Below, one piece after another: positions 35,979 through 47,756 of a stretch of 64,000 nucleotides of DNA. The notes beneath the pieces are model-generated. The model did not search any database and was not told the DNA's origin. It saw only the letters and a list, made by a program, of their open reading frames with translations. Location: contig OX344749.2 of assembly GCA_947034885.2 (NCBI GenBank), forward strand, positions 50,559,682 to 50,623,681, written 5' to 3'. The stretch comes from Thuidium tamariscinum (taxonomy: Eukaryota; Streptophyta; Bryopsida; Hypnales; Thuidiaceae). A program made the position numbers and the translations under genes. The first letter of the stretch is position 1. Every line of letters starts with the position of its first letter.

Positions 35979-36000
35979 CCCCCCACCCCCACCCCTTTCC
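35979..36000. repeat. C-tract run
   Basis: CCCCCC, CCCCC and CCCC tracts separated by single A bases give G-tract clustering on the minus strand. Three tracts alone do not make an intramolecular G-quadruplex; the trailing CC may or may not help. Confidence 0.4.
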
Positions 36001-36010
36001 TCTGACAAGC

Positions 36011-36234
36011 TTAACCTTGGAAGGACTGGGGGCTATGAAATTCATGATTTCTAAAATCGTGAGAATCATTGGTAATAAAATATCAAAAAAACTAATTTGA
36101 AGTCAAAGAACTATAGAAGATTTTCACTTTCCACTCCTAAAATCGATGATGAATGATTGCAATTCTATTTTACATGCAAGAATTCCTTATCGTCTATCGG
36201 ACCCATGTAGTCTACCGTGGTGTTCCAGGGTTAA
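36011..36234. mobile_element. piggyBac-like MITE, copy 2 (TTAA target sites)
   Basis: The 216-bp interval 36015-36230 lies between TTAA tetranucleotides. The left end is CCTTGGAAGG and the right, inverted, CCCTGGAACA. The interior shares GAAGTCAAAGAACTATAGAAGA and TTGCAATTCTAT with the copy at 39.57 kb in the same order. Confidence 0.75.
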
Positions 36235-38002
36235 AAAATAATTTAAATTAAAATAATTTGAAATCACCCCTCCCATCCCACCCTATTTGTAATTTTAGGT
36301 GGGATGGGTTTTGGCATTTGATATGGGATATATTCCAAAGTCCATATTTGTATATGTATCCTTATCGTATTATATTTTGTATCTATAATCATATATGTAT
36401 CCAAATTTGTCCCCATTTCAAATTTGTATTGTACAATATTTGTATTCCAAGTGTTTTTTAAGATCAATGGCATTGGATGGAAAGAGGATTTCTTTTAACA
36501 ACAAACAATGGCTTTCAATTTTTGGAAGGGAGGGGGGGATGGAAAAATAGGATGAATTGCCTCTTTTTGATACATAGTGACCATGTGAAATGCAACTACC
36601 TGATTTTTTGCAAGGGCAAAAATAGAATTTAGGTCGATTCAAATGCTTATATATTGCAATTACACATGGTAGAAATTCCTGAAATTTTTTTATATCTTTT
36701 CAAACTAGTGTGTTAAAAATTTCTACAATTATATTCGTCCAAAAATGTTATTTTTCTAAAATTTGGTACTTATACTAGAATTGTAGTTTTGGAGAGTTAT
36801 TGCATTCTAAAAAATCTAGAAAAATATTTAGTTTTTTAAGAAATGACAAGGCACTACTAGTGCCATGTGAGTGCCACGTTAGAGTGACACTTTCATTTTT
36901 TTTCAATTTAATTCAATTTTTCTAATTTTTTGTGTCATTGCATTGTAGCAAAAATTCAAACTTCAATTAGCAGGCCTTTGTAATGTTCAAATTTTTTGTA
37001 ATGGTTAAAATATAGTAAAAAAATTATAGGATTAAATGCATCCACATACTTGTACTAATTACACCATGTTTATTCAACCTTCAACCAAATTGGTGTAAAG
37101 AGGTCTCACATTATTCATATTCTCTCTATGAACCCTACAATGATGCAATGGTCTACATAGATGATATGCAATCTTTCTATCCTTCTTTGTATGATAGAAA
37201 CGTAAATGTTCATCATTAAAATTTTGTGCAAAAGGAGAAAATCTTGGCTCAATAGTTTTACCTCTTAATGTGAATGCTCTTGATTCTTGTAAATGATTCA
37301 TATAAACTTCTAGAGAATAATTTCTACGATGACTAACTTGACATTCCATGATTAATTGAATTAACATGTATTTAAAATATTTATAATAATATTATGTTTT
37401 AAATGAAGCAAGGGTGTCTTTTGCATCTTTGAAAAGCCCACCTTCACTCCCCCACAAGCTTACTTCTCCATTTGGGAACGCAATGATTCTTGGACCATTT
37501 GGAGTGCCAAGATTTGGTTTGAAATTACTACTCCACCCAATTTTATAGCATTTTAATAAATTAAAATCCATTCTCGGCACCAATGAAAAGATGGTTTCGT
37601 CCCCCCAAATGGAAAGGACGACTGACAGAGAAATGCTTCTCATGTGTTCAGTTCGGTTACACTTTCCACGTACCCCCAGCCCCCCGGAGTCCAAAAGCTG
37701 CCCCTGTTTGTGTGTTGAATTCAGGTCCTTCATTCCAAGGGCCAATCGCAATGGCTGCGCACCTGGACACACGTGTAGCCCGAAAAAGAAGGTTATTTCG
37801 CAGAGCAACCAAACGACGACGGACGCCCATGAAACTTATCAAGCTTATTCTACCGCATCCTTTCGTCAGTGTTCTGACAAGTGGTTGGGGTGAACTGACC
37901 CTCGCTTGCTCGGCCACTTGGGAAAACGCTGGAATTTTTTACTTTTTGCAAATTCTGAATTCATAATTGCAATCAGAGGCCCCAAATTAGCCAAGAGGAG
38001 TC
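36235..38002. other. Intergenic; moderate-GC island near 37.4-37.97 kb
   Basis: The interval 37430-37970 is more GC-rich than its surroundings and has overlapping frames on both strands (for example plus 37583-37966, Arg/Lys/Pro-rich). None has a recognisable domain. It could be a gene relic or an old transposon part; I cannot tell. Confidence 0.4.
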
Positions 38003-38674
38003 TACAAGGCAAGTTGGGTACACCCAAAAGCGCCACTTATTCATACTGAGCCTAGTTCCTGCTATTAATGAGTTCAAATTTTGATGTACAGTGGAAACAC
38101 CCAAAACCGTCCATTTAAGGAATTCAGCATAGTTGGAGGGAGATTTTCCTAAAATTGACATTTTTCAAGTATTAGTGAGTGAAAATTATGAATATTCAAA
38201 AAAAGAAATAAATTTTTTGGGCATTGTATGTAATTTCTATGTTTTTTTGAAGTGATGGGTGCCTAGACCACTGAAAGTGTCAAGTAGGTGCACCCAAAAC
38301 TGAACCCTGCGAAAATCAGCCCTGAGCCAACCAGATTTTCTTAAGTGTCCTTCACTTGTGTCAACAAATTATTTTCACACATGTGTCAAACACATTAACT
38401 ACACTCTAGGGACATATTTGAGTGACTCTACACTCCACTGCAAGGTACAGGGACAGGAATGGGTGTTTCTCCCTTAGTCTTGTTGGCAAGTGAAAGCATG
38501 TTCCAACGCACCAAAGAACACAGGATTTGGATACCGTATGCAAAAGTTATTAACAGTCAAAGTCTGTTTCTGAAAACACCATCTACAATTTGTGAACATG
38601 ACTGATTTCAGAAATGTATGTGCACTGTAGATGGTGCTTCTAGGAACAGGGCTTTTTTGGGTGTACCTACCTTA
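38003..38674 (+). mobile_element. Mariner-type MITE family B, copy 1, interrupted by a family A MITE
   Basis: Family B sequence from about 38005 to 38672 (TACACCCAAAAGCGCCACTT... to ...GGGTGTACCTACCT) followed by TA. It is collinear with the uninterrupted copy at 40550-40823 except for the family A insert at 38089-38474. The first few bases (CAAGGCAAGTTGGG) are rearranged relative to the AGGTAGG of other copies. Confidence 0.8.
38087..38476. mobile_element. Mariner-type MITE family A, copy 3, nested in family B
   Basis: The element is 38089-38474 (386 bp). Termini are CAGTGGAAACACCCA and, inverted, AGGGAGAAACACCCA, with TA on both sides (38087-38088, 38475-38476). The family B copy at 40.55 kb reads straight through (TTATG-TA-GTCTTG), which proves both ends and the TA duplication. 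Confidence 0.92.
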
Positions 38675-38681
38675 AAGTATA

Positions 38682-38958
38682 TAAGGTAGGTACACCCAAA
38701 AGCGCCATGTTCCTAAAAGCGCCATCTACAGTGCACATACATTTCCAAAATCAGTCATGTTCAGAAGCTGTAGATGGTGCTTTCAGAAACAGACTTTGAC
38801 CATTAATAACTTTTGCATACGGAATCCAAATCCTGTGTTCTTTGGTGCGCTGGAACATGCTTTTACTTGCCAACAAGACTGCATAAAAATCTGAATTAGC
38901 TAATAACAAGAACTAGGCACAGCATGAATAAGTGGCGCTTTTGGGTGTACCTACCTTA
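38682..38958 (-). mobile_element. Mariner-type MITE family B, copy 2, inverted
   Basis: The 273-bp element 38684-38956 with TA on both sides starts AGGTAGGTACACCCAAAAGC at each end. It lies tail-to-tail with copy 1, separated by about 11 bases, and the pair forms a long palindrome centred near 38678. Confidence 0.85.
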
Positions 38959-39567
38959 AGCATAAAATAGGGGGCTTTTTGTTTTACTTGAATTACTTGG
39001 AGTTGGTGAGTGAGGGGGACAATTCACCCCAACCCTCGCTCGGCCACTCCTAGTCATTCTAAGGGTCTAAGTAGAAAAAAAGTCACCTATTTTGTTTAAG
39101 AATAATTTATCTAGTAGACTTTCTTTTGTCAAATTCAAAGCCCTCAATTGCAAATATGAATTCAAGATTTGCAAAATATTTCATATGTGGAGAATCAAAT
39201 ATTTCAGCGTTTTCTTGAGTGGTGGAGCGACGGGTGTAATCTCCCCGGCCTCACTAATGGGCCTTGTGCCGTTGCCTCAACTAGAATAAATGTGAAATTT
39301 TTTGGTGTTAACTTAATTAACCAAAAAGAACTCAAAAATCCACAACACAAGTTGAAAGTTAAAACCTCTTTAAACTTCATGAAATCAAGCCTGTGCACCC
39401 TTCTTATGTTGAGTTTTATTTTTATTTTTAAATTTATATGAAACATATGACCTTCATTGTTGAGGGCTTATCAACTATACCAAAAATTCGATCGAGGGAC
39501 ACACAATATGGGAAATATCAAAATCTCAAAAGACAATTATAAAACAAAACAAAACAAACAGCCTAAT

Positions 39568-39798
39568 TTAACCCTTAAACAACGCGGGGGGTCACCTAGG
39601 AAACCATCTTTTGTGAAACCGTAGGAATCATTGGTTTAAAAAAATCCAAAAGTGCGCATTTGAAGTCAAAGAACTATAGAAGATCTTCCTTTTCCACCCC
39701 TAATTCCGAGCATGAATGCTTGCAATTCTATCCCATACAGCAAAAGGCTTGTCTGTTCATCAACCAAGAAATGGCTCCAGCATTGTTTTAAGGGTTAA
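39568..39798. mobile_element. piggyBac-like MITE, copy 3 (TTAA target sites)
   Basis: The 223-bp interval 39572-39794 lies between TTAA sites. Termini are CCCTTAAACAACG and, inverted, CCCTTAAAACAATG. CCC next to TTAA is the piggyBac hallmark. The interior is shared with the copy at 36.0 kb. Confidence 0.8.
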
Positions 39799-39847
39799 CC
39801 CTTGAACATCGGGTTGGTAACCGTGGAAAAATGTAGGCTGTAAAATA

Positions 39848-40298
39848 GTGGCCATGTTTGTCCTAACCGCAAGAGAAGTCACTGTTGATGATCTTGCACA
39901 ATTCCTCACCTCTTGCTGCCCTGATGGAAATTACGAGAAGGGCAACATAAGGTCTATCACCATCTGTGCATATCTCCGTGAAATTTTCTTCCAATGTCGG
40001 ATGCTGAAAAATACCACTACTGTAGAATCATTGGGATTGTTTCTGTGCTGGAATGATTGACCGTGCCTCCACAATCGCAGTTCCAAAAGAAATGGATGAA
40101 AAATATCTTTTTTGCATCCAGCAGATTGATTTTTTTGTCATCCAGCGGTCCGTGGCGACGTTCAGGGTTAAAGTGGCTGACTTCCTGGACAGCCAGCCAG
40201 GAGATGGGCCACAGTGGAAGAGTGCCAGCTGTCAGGGAGAGTGCCAGCTGGACGACTTCGTCCCCAACCCGTACTCTGGTGACGGACGGAGTCCCTGA
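39848..40298 (+). other. Coding-like fragment, unrecognised
   Basis: GC is higher than in the neighbours. Two overlapping plus-strand frames (39848-40060 and 40053-40298) give ordinary-looking protein sequence, for example EVTVDDLAQFLTSCCPDGNY and VADFLDSQPGDGPQWK. I recognise no family, and no splice sites join them convincingly. A short direct repeat, gagtgccagctg, occurs twice near 40219 and 40238. It is probably a relic exon or chance. Confidence 0.2.
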
Positions 40299-40547
40299 AA
40301 CTGGGACCCATCCAAATGTATCCAATGAAATCCGTCAGATGTGTATCCGATTGAGTGTCAACTGAAAGATAATGTGGCAGAATGTCAGTCATGTTTTTGT
40401 TTTGTTTTTGAATTTATTTCCTTTTTAAATTCTTGAAACAAATGAAACGAAATTCCATTGTACGAGGGAAAACTGTTGCTCACTTTGGAGAAGTAAGGTA
40501 GCCAACCTATTTCCAATCACTTAAGCAATCACTTAAGCAATTACGCA

Positions 40548-40825
40548 TAAGGTAGGTACATCCAAAAGCGCCACTTATTCATACTGAGCCTAGTTCCTGC
40601 TATTAATTAGTTCAAATTTTTATGTAGTCTTGTTGGCAAGTGAAAGCATGTTCCAAATGCATCAAAGAACGTAGGATTTGGATACTGTATGCAAAAGTTA
40701 TTAACAGTCAAAGTCTGTTTCTGAAAGCGCCATCTACAGTCTGTGAACATGACTGATTTCGGAAATGTATGTGCACTATAGATGGCGCTTTTGGGAACAA
40801 GGCTTTTTTGGGTGCATCCACCTTA
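40548..40825 (+). mobile_element. Mariner-type MITE family B, copy 3, intact
   Basis: The 274-bp element 40550-40823 between TA dinucleotides starts AGGTAGGTACATCCAAAAGC and ends, inverted, AGGTGGATGCACCCAAAAAA. It serves as the empty-site reference for the family A insertion at 38.09 kb. Confidence 0.88.
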
Positions 40826-41599
40826 GTTAGAGAGTTTTTTCATTGCAAAATTTTTCCCATATACAGAAATAGAGTTTGGAAGGATAGCATGTTTTTTTAG
40901 AATTTTATTACACAAAGTATAATTATTATGAATTTTTTAGTAGAAGATTCTTCTTGACCTATAATGGTATTATAAACCTTACAAATTCTGACCATAGGCT
41001 GATTGGAAAATCGACCAAGGGTTGATTGCATTTATGAGAGCCTTACAACCAATCCTAATGTGCCACAATTGCTCCAAGAGTTGCACCACCACTTCACGGA
41101 AAGGAAGCAACCTATAGATTGGAAATGGATAGGTGATCGAAAATGGATAAGCTACCTTAACTAAGCTTGGCTCCCGTAACAATTGAATATGCTAATTTGG
41201 AACAAATAGTGAGGAATAAGAGCTGGTGGAATTTTTTCTCACGTAGGAAAATAGGAAATATGGGGGTAAAGAATTTTTCTGAATTTTACTCTCAAAATTG
41301 ACATTTTTGTGAAATTTAGGAGCCTAAAAGTATTTTTCACCTATTTCCAATCTATGAAGTCTTCCAATCTTGATAAGCCTAAAACTACTTTCCCACTCAC
41401 TTCTTCTGGACTCCCACTCACTAGTTGATTAGTTTCAACCTTGAAAAGTACAAAACCACCTCCCAAAAATCACTTCGTTTGATATCCATCATAAGGTTGG
41501 AAATAGTGTACTATACAAATTGGTCATTGGGTATGGTCAATTATTGGTACATCTACCATGATAGTTACTTCCTTTACACTCGAGTAGTACTAGGGCAAC

Positions 41600-41705
41600 A
41601 TTCCCATGATACTAGAATGATATTGAAGTGAATATTGAGGTGATATTGGGGTAATACTAAGGCAATACTTGAGAGATAGTAGGTGATATTGGAGTAATAT
41701 CTATA
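41600..41705. repeat. Degenerate ~12-bp tandem repeat (GATATTGGAGTA-like)
   Basis: Variants such as gatattgaagtg, aatattgaggtg, gatattggggta, gatattggagta follow one another. Confidence 0.6.
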
Positions 41706-44236
41706 TCAAAAGTAGAGATACCTCATTCAAATTTCATTATTGGTTTTCAAATATAGCACAAATTTGACTATTTTGATTGGAAGTAAATGAATTTTTTTTT
41801 AACTAAACATAACCAACATCTTTTGGTGATTGGCAAAAAACTTGTAGAGAAAACCTAGTGAAGTAGTGACTACTACATTTGACCATGATTAATTCCATTA
41901 AGCTTCAAAAAATGAGGCAACTTAGATTGGATGCTAATTCAATTTCTCATTCAAGGAAAGTTTGCTAAAAATATTTCAAGAAGTCTAATCTTTCTAAATG
42001 AATTATAAGCTCTTAAATGGGTGCTTCATAGACCTTCTACTTTGGAATTTTGTAAAATAGATAGGGTTCAAAATTGTTTCATATATATATGGATGGTGTT
42101 CTTAAATGATCACCTTCTACACATTAGAACCATTCTAAAACCTTTTTTTTCACTATTATAAATCTAAAACCTAAATTTTTTCAACATGGAGTCAAATTAA
42201 TCTAAGTATTCTCCTACTTATTATCCTATAGGTGCTAATAAGTGAATCTAGGATCACAAGTATGCGAGCAAAAAATCTACACATCTATATTATATATAGG
42301 AATTGTATTATAGAAACCCTCCATGCTTATAGGATACTTATATTATAGATACCTAAATTATAGTTTTTTGTATTATAAGCACCTTTGATAATTGTTGAAG
42401 ATCTAAACTCAAGGCTCATATATTCACATTCTAGCATATTGCTGTACATTCTATTTCCAATGAAATCTAATCAAGGATGAAATGAGATGTATTTTGTGTA
42501 AAAATTGACCAAAATTGTCAGTATTTATTGTCTTGCATCAAATATTTAAAAAATAAGAATGACTGAATGCTATTTGTAAAATTAAACCATATGTAGGCGC
42601 TTTATTCCCACCCTTGGAATAAAGTGTACACAACCAGGTTCTAGTATTCTGTGAGTGATTCCTATTGGGTGTCTAACCTACGTGCAATCCAATTACGCCT
42701 TCCAAGCAATGGATCTTCCTAATTTCCTACTCCTAATCACCTCGTCCGCACTTGCCAGACAGGAATAACTCTCACTCTAAGGTTTTGGAACTTGAGATAA
42801 GTCTTTCAGTCATTTTCTACTTTGTAATATTGGTGGGAGTCTAAGGTTTCACTTGTTTTGGTCAATCCTATTTGACCTTTCCAAATAAGCAAAGGTTTTA
42901 ATTTAAGATTTCACTCTTTTTCAGCGTATCGTTTGTTGATAGAGTTCTAAATATTCTCGGGTTTTTTATGTTCTAAGATATCTCTCGAGGATTCTATCCC
43001 TACTTGTTCTTTAATTATCTTTTAGTCTAATTAGCGTACTGGTTTAACTATTCTTTTACTACTTTAACTTGGATACCTAAATAGTTAATTTGAGTTTTAC
43101 CTTAATAGAAATAATTTATCCTTTCATGGTAAAACCTCGATCTTTGACTTTGGATAATTGTGAATTTTCACGGTAAATTTGGACCGTTGACTGGTTCATC
43201 CAACTTTTACCTTGTTGAACTTCCTTTTATCTGGGGTTTAATTCTTTTGGATTTATCCTTTTATCCTTCCTAGTTACTAAAGTTAATTTCCACCATGTAT
43301 TCCTTAGATAAAGTAATTGTAAGCAAATTTTGACCGTTATTAGGTTCACCAAAACTTACCGGTCAATTACTTTTCCTCGAGATTAATTATGGCTTCAACT
43401 TCCTACTTTTACTACCTAAGTCTAAAAAGTCTAGATTCACTATTGATTCTAACTTTGTCTAATTTCTTATGGCGTTGATCTTTTGGGTAATTCTAGGTTC
43501 GGTTACTTCTAACTAACGGCTAAATTCTATAACCAAAAGGAAATTATGGAATAATGGAAGCAAGAGAATTTCAAAGACTAACCTCCATCATGGCGTTATC
43601 AAGGTCCTCATGTGATTCGATAAATCCTCCCATTGGTGCTTGTTCCACCTCCATCTTGGCGCTTTTTGTTTGAATATGGTTGAATGGGGTATTTCCCTTC
43701 AAAACCTTCCTCCTCTCCTTATCTTTGTTTTGTATTTTTCTTTATCCTTTGAGCTTTTTTTTTCTTTTAAATAGTTCCCAAAGTCAACTTATAAAATATC
43801 CTAATAAAATCTAATTCTTGAAATTAGCCCCTAAATGGTTTTGAAAGTCAATTCTACTTCAACTAAGGTTTTCCAACTTTTTTCCAAATTGGCAAAACCT
43901 CTAACTTCTCAAAGTCAAACTATTCTTTTATTTGTTTTTTCTCTATTTGTCTCTAATTTAGAACATCCATGGTTAAGAAAGTCAACTTATTCTATTTGGT
44001 TTTCCGCACCACCCAATTCCCTTCTTCTTCCTCCCCTATTGCTAATGCTTAAACCTTCACTCACACTTCTTCACACACACTTGTGCGCTTGATCTTGGAG
44101 CTTATACTTGCAATTTTGGTGAAGATTTTTGGAGAATGGCTTGTGCTGGATCTCGACGATGCGTATTTTTTGAAGTGCTGGTGAGCCAGGCCCCTTCTGG
44201 TTGACTTTGGAGGCTGCTAATATGCCTCCCAAGGTT

Positions 44237-44330
44237 GGGAGGCCTCTGATCTGGATGAGTGTGTTTGGGAGGCCCTGATCTAGATGAGTGTGTTGGGAGG
44301 CTCTGATCTGGGTGGAGTATGGTTGGGGGG
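44237..44330. repeat. ~30-bp minisatellite, three units
   Basis: The unit GGGAGGCCTCTGATCTGGAT plus about ten further bases recurs at 44237, 44267 and 44296 with small changes. Confidence 0.8.
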
Positions 44331-45497
44331 CTGGTCAACTCTGGTTGACTAGATCAGTCCTGCCCTTCCTTGCTTCCCTTCTCTCACCTAGCTCTGGATT
44401 TGCTTAATTCACTCTGGACTTGGAATTCTCACTCAGTTGGGAATTTTGGGTTTTTTCTCTCTAATTCTCTCATTCTCTGGCTTCCTTCTAGTTTGAGAAA
44501 CTAATCTAAATTTCTTCCTACACTCAAGCTCAAACTTAGTCCTCAGATTTTCTCCTAAAAGTCACACCAGGTGGTACAATTTTCCCAAAAAATGCAAATC
44601 GGGACCCCTTGGGGTATCACCCCATGTGGTTTGTATAAACCAGTGTATGTGATGTCCAGTTGATATAACCAGACTGTACGTGCTGGTTGTTAACCAACTT
44701 CCTGTACCCAGTGTCGACTGCTGGCAGTGCCGCTGCCGGCTGGCTGTATACAGTGCCGTTGCTGGTTCGGTAACGGGGCCGGTGGGCGGCTGGGGCGGTA
44801 CTGGCTGCTCTCCCTGGTCGAGCTGGTCTGGCTGCTCCCCCTGGCTGCTGGTTCGCGGTGAAACTTTGGACTTCTAAACCCGGCAGTTGCTAGCCACGGG
44901 TATCACAAACTTTTGGGGTCTCTTAAAGGGACCCTTTTACAAAATACTAAATTGGAATTTCGATATAAGTAAGTTCAAAGCTCCGCCGTCTGGGTGTTTT
45001 GAGCCCGAATTTTGGAGCACATCTAATAAAAAGGACAAGAAAGCCCCTAGAAATTTGGCGATAGCTTCGCCGTCTCAAGGTGTGGACCTCAAATTCTATG
45101 ATGGTTTTGCCAGAACTCCACTTATTCTAAAAGCCAAAAAAGAAGTGTGGATCCTACCCAACTTCCTTGTCACAAAAAGGACCCAAATCACCCGTTTAAG
45201 CTTAGGGGGATCCTCAATAAGCCAATCCAGGCTGTGAATCCCTTGTCAAAAGACTTAAATTGAATGGTCTCGGTATCAATCTTCAAAATAAAATACTAGT
45301 GGGAACTCAAGTGTATCAAAGAACAAGGTGGAAGACCCCAAACTTTGCAAGGTAATCACTTGAGAAGGTGATAGAGATGATAGAATAGATGCAAGTGGTA
45401 TGAGAGAGTTTTCGAAAGAAGTTTGATAAAGAAGAGTTTTCTGAAATAAGAGATTTTCAAAAGAGGTTTCGAAAAATGAAATAGAGGGTTGTGAAAT

Positions 45498-45546
45498 GAG
45501 GGGAGGGGGAGGCCTTTTATACATTTCCAAGGCCTCCTCCCCCCTC
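45498..45546 (-). repeat. G/C-rich hairpin enclosing a TATAAAAGG box
   Basis: The arms 45498-45516 (GAGGGGAGGGGGAGGCCTT) and 45529-45546 are near-perfect complements around a 12-base loop. On the minus strand TATAAAAGG lies at 45521-45513 within it. Confidence 0.6.
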
Positions 45547-47480
45547 AAGTTATGAATAAAACTAACTAAGAAAAAACCAATTAACGAACTAAAAATCTAC
45601 CCTACTGCTGTAGCTATTCTAACTTTTGAAGAAATGGTCCAATCGCCAAACGGACAGCGCCATTAGCTCCAGAGGACCCAAATTAGTCTAAGGAAACCCT
45701 TACCCCTTACTTTCGGAGCCCAAATGCGCTCCAAAGCTAATATTCACGAACCGGTAAAAAGGGTGGAAAATCTATCTTTTGGAATTGATTTTCCCCAAAG
45801 GTTTTGACTAGCCTAGGTTGTCGGGAAGGTCCAAGAATGTTGGAAAAGAGTCTAAGTTGACCCGAATCGGACTCCGTATGCTCCCCGTGTGCCGGTCAAC
45901 TCGCAAGAGTTTTGGTAAAACCATCAAAACTTGTCTACGCTGCCGGTTCTGGTACTTGTTGATGTCAGAATGTCTTGAAATTTGGCGGGACGCTTATTTA
46001 GGCTAAAACATACTATCCTAATTTTTAGTGGGATTTTTCCATCACCGTGGAATTTCCTATGAATTTCCAATTGCTGGTAAAAGCGGTTGACTTCCCATGG
46101 AGTCATTTCCGTAATCCAGAACATTATGAAACTTTTAGGGGATCTTCTAGTAGGCCCCCCAATGACAATTGCAAAGTTTCGCTAAAACCCTACACTGTCT
46201 AATCAGAGTAGAAATCGCAATGTGGCATAATTAATTCCTCCGGGGAGGAATCATTCCCATACAAGGGAATCTTTCCCAGTTGGCTTTGCCGTGACGCCCG
46301 TAGGAGACTGTCGGACTCCCGTGGTGCTAGTGCAATCTACTGTGAATTGCATAATATCGTGTCTGGTCTTGTGATAAGTTGTAGAAATTGGCTCTAAGGA
46401 GTCTTTTAAGGTACTTCGAAATAATTAGACCCAATTTCCCATCATTGGCAGGAATTGCATCAATCCTACTGTGAGCATTATTTTTAGTTGATTTTAAGCC
46501 ATAATAACCCTAAATGTGAGCAATAAGCGAAAAAAAGAAAAATCCGAGGCTTGAGTGACAATGACGGGGCTCACACCATACAAAAATGTACTACAATTAC
46601 TATAATAATACTACAGGAACTCTTTTTCAGAAACTTTACTTTTTTAGATTGCAAGATTACAATAGTGTTTAAATTTATGCCAATTTTTTTTGTGCCATCT
46701 CTTTCAAGGTTAGAGTGACCTTTGACTCCTTTATGATATTTAGGGGGCTTTAACCTAAAGGCATACAATCCTATTACCAAGAAAGTCAACAAAATTTATT
46801 AAATTCCAATTTGGTATATGAAGTTAAAGGATAGGATTGGCTCATCTCTACTTGATATTAATGATTTCAAGAAAATGAGGACTTACAAGCATTTAAAATA
46901 GAAACGTCCTTTGAGACTTTTCTGGCCATCCTTCCTCCCTCTGAATTGAAAAATCTCCCCCCTCAAATTTTGATATCAATTCTTAAAATTAAATTTGCTA
47001 AACCTATCCTATAGGTACAATCCATACATTCTTTCTTTATTCAATTTCTTTGAAAGTCATCTATCCAGATAAGTTATATTCCTTTTGAAATGATGACTTA
47101 CCATTATACAACCAAGCAAATAATGTATGTCTCCTCCATGCTGGAAAAGATATTATCCATTACTAAATGCACAAGAAGGACTCATCCATAGTGATATCTT
47201 AATACTCTTAATCTTAAAAAAATTTAAATTTTTTATTATTAATACTCCGTATTTGACAAGCTTCATAACATTGTTTGTCAATGAGGCGAGTTTCCTTTTG
47301 CATCCTTGAAAAGGGAACCTCTCTGGAGAAAAATGTCCAGTCGAGTTTGACTGCCACATAGAGGCATTAATTACGAGTGGACCGCCTGACGTGGCTGCTG
47401 CGCGGCCGGGACCGACAACAACAGGCGAACGTACCAAACCAACCTACTAACGAACCAACGTGCCAGACCTAGGCGGTAAC

Positions 47481-47560
47481 TATAAATCAGTCCGTCCGTC
47501 CCCTCCGAACTCCGTCCGTCCTTCTGTCCGTCCGTCCGTGACTATAAAGGAGTCCGTCCG
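47481..47560 (+). promoter_or_regulatory. Duplicated core promoter of the MTP1 gene
   Basis: Two near-identical blocks, ctataaatcagtccgtccg and ctataaaggagtccgtccg, place TATAAA at 47481-47486 and 47543-47548, 62 bases apart. GTCC repeats lie between and after them. Either could direct transcription of the zinc transporter, whose ATG is at 48443. Confidence 0.55.
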
Positions 47561-47756
47561 CCACTAACTTTAGTAAGTTAGTTTCCTTCCCTTTTCTTTC
47601 GCGGAGTAACTCATAGCCTCCCCCAGACGAAGTTTACGGAACACCAGCTGGTCCCTTCATATGAAGTCCCAGAACAGACGGATTTCCCCGCCCAGCTCGC
47701 TGTCCGTCGCTGTTTCAGTTGAGCCTTCATCAGCCAGGCAGCTGGGAACCATCGCC

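Larger units (their letters stand above)
40826..47480. other. Intergenic, repeat-derived; possible LTR-type remnant at 44.4-46.4 kb
   Basis: No gene is recognisable. The interval 44.4-46.4 kb is more GC-rich, holds a minisatellite and, on the minus strand, a TATAAAAGG box inside a strong hairpin. This resembles the promoter part of an LTR. No primer site, polymerase motif or paired LTR was found, so this stays a suggestion. Confidence 0.4.

Noticed and set aside
37392-37966. Overlapping frames on both strands as genes
   Set aside because: Neither strand gives a recognisable domain; overlap of frames is expected in a GC-richer patch. Kept only as a note on composition.
39230-39255. Second copy of the CCCGGGG TIR element (taatctccccggcc)
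   Set aside because: Only about a dozen bases resemble the right end at 4.86 kb; no matching left end or target duplication was found.
41880-42055. Bounded MITE related to 29.83 kb
   Set aside because: Internal phrases are shared but no inverted termini or TA pair could be placed, so it is mentioned only as a degenerate relative.
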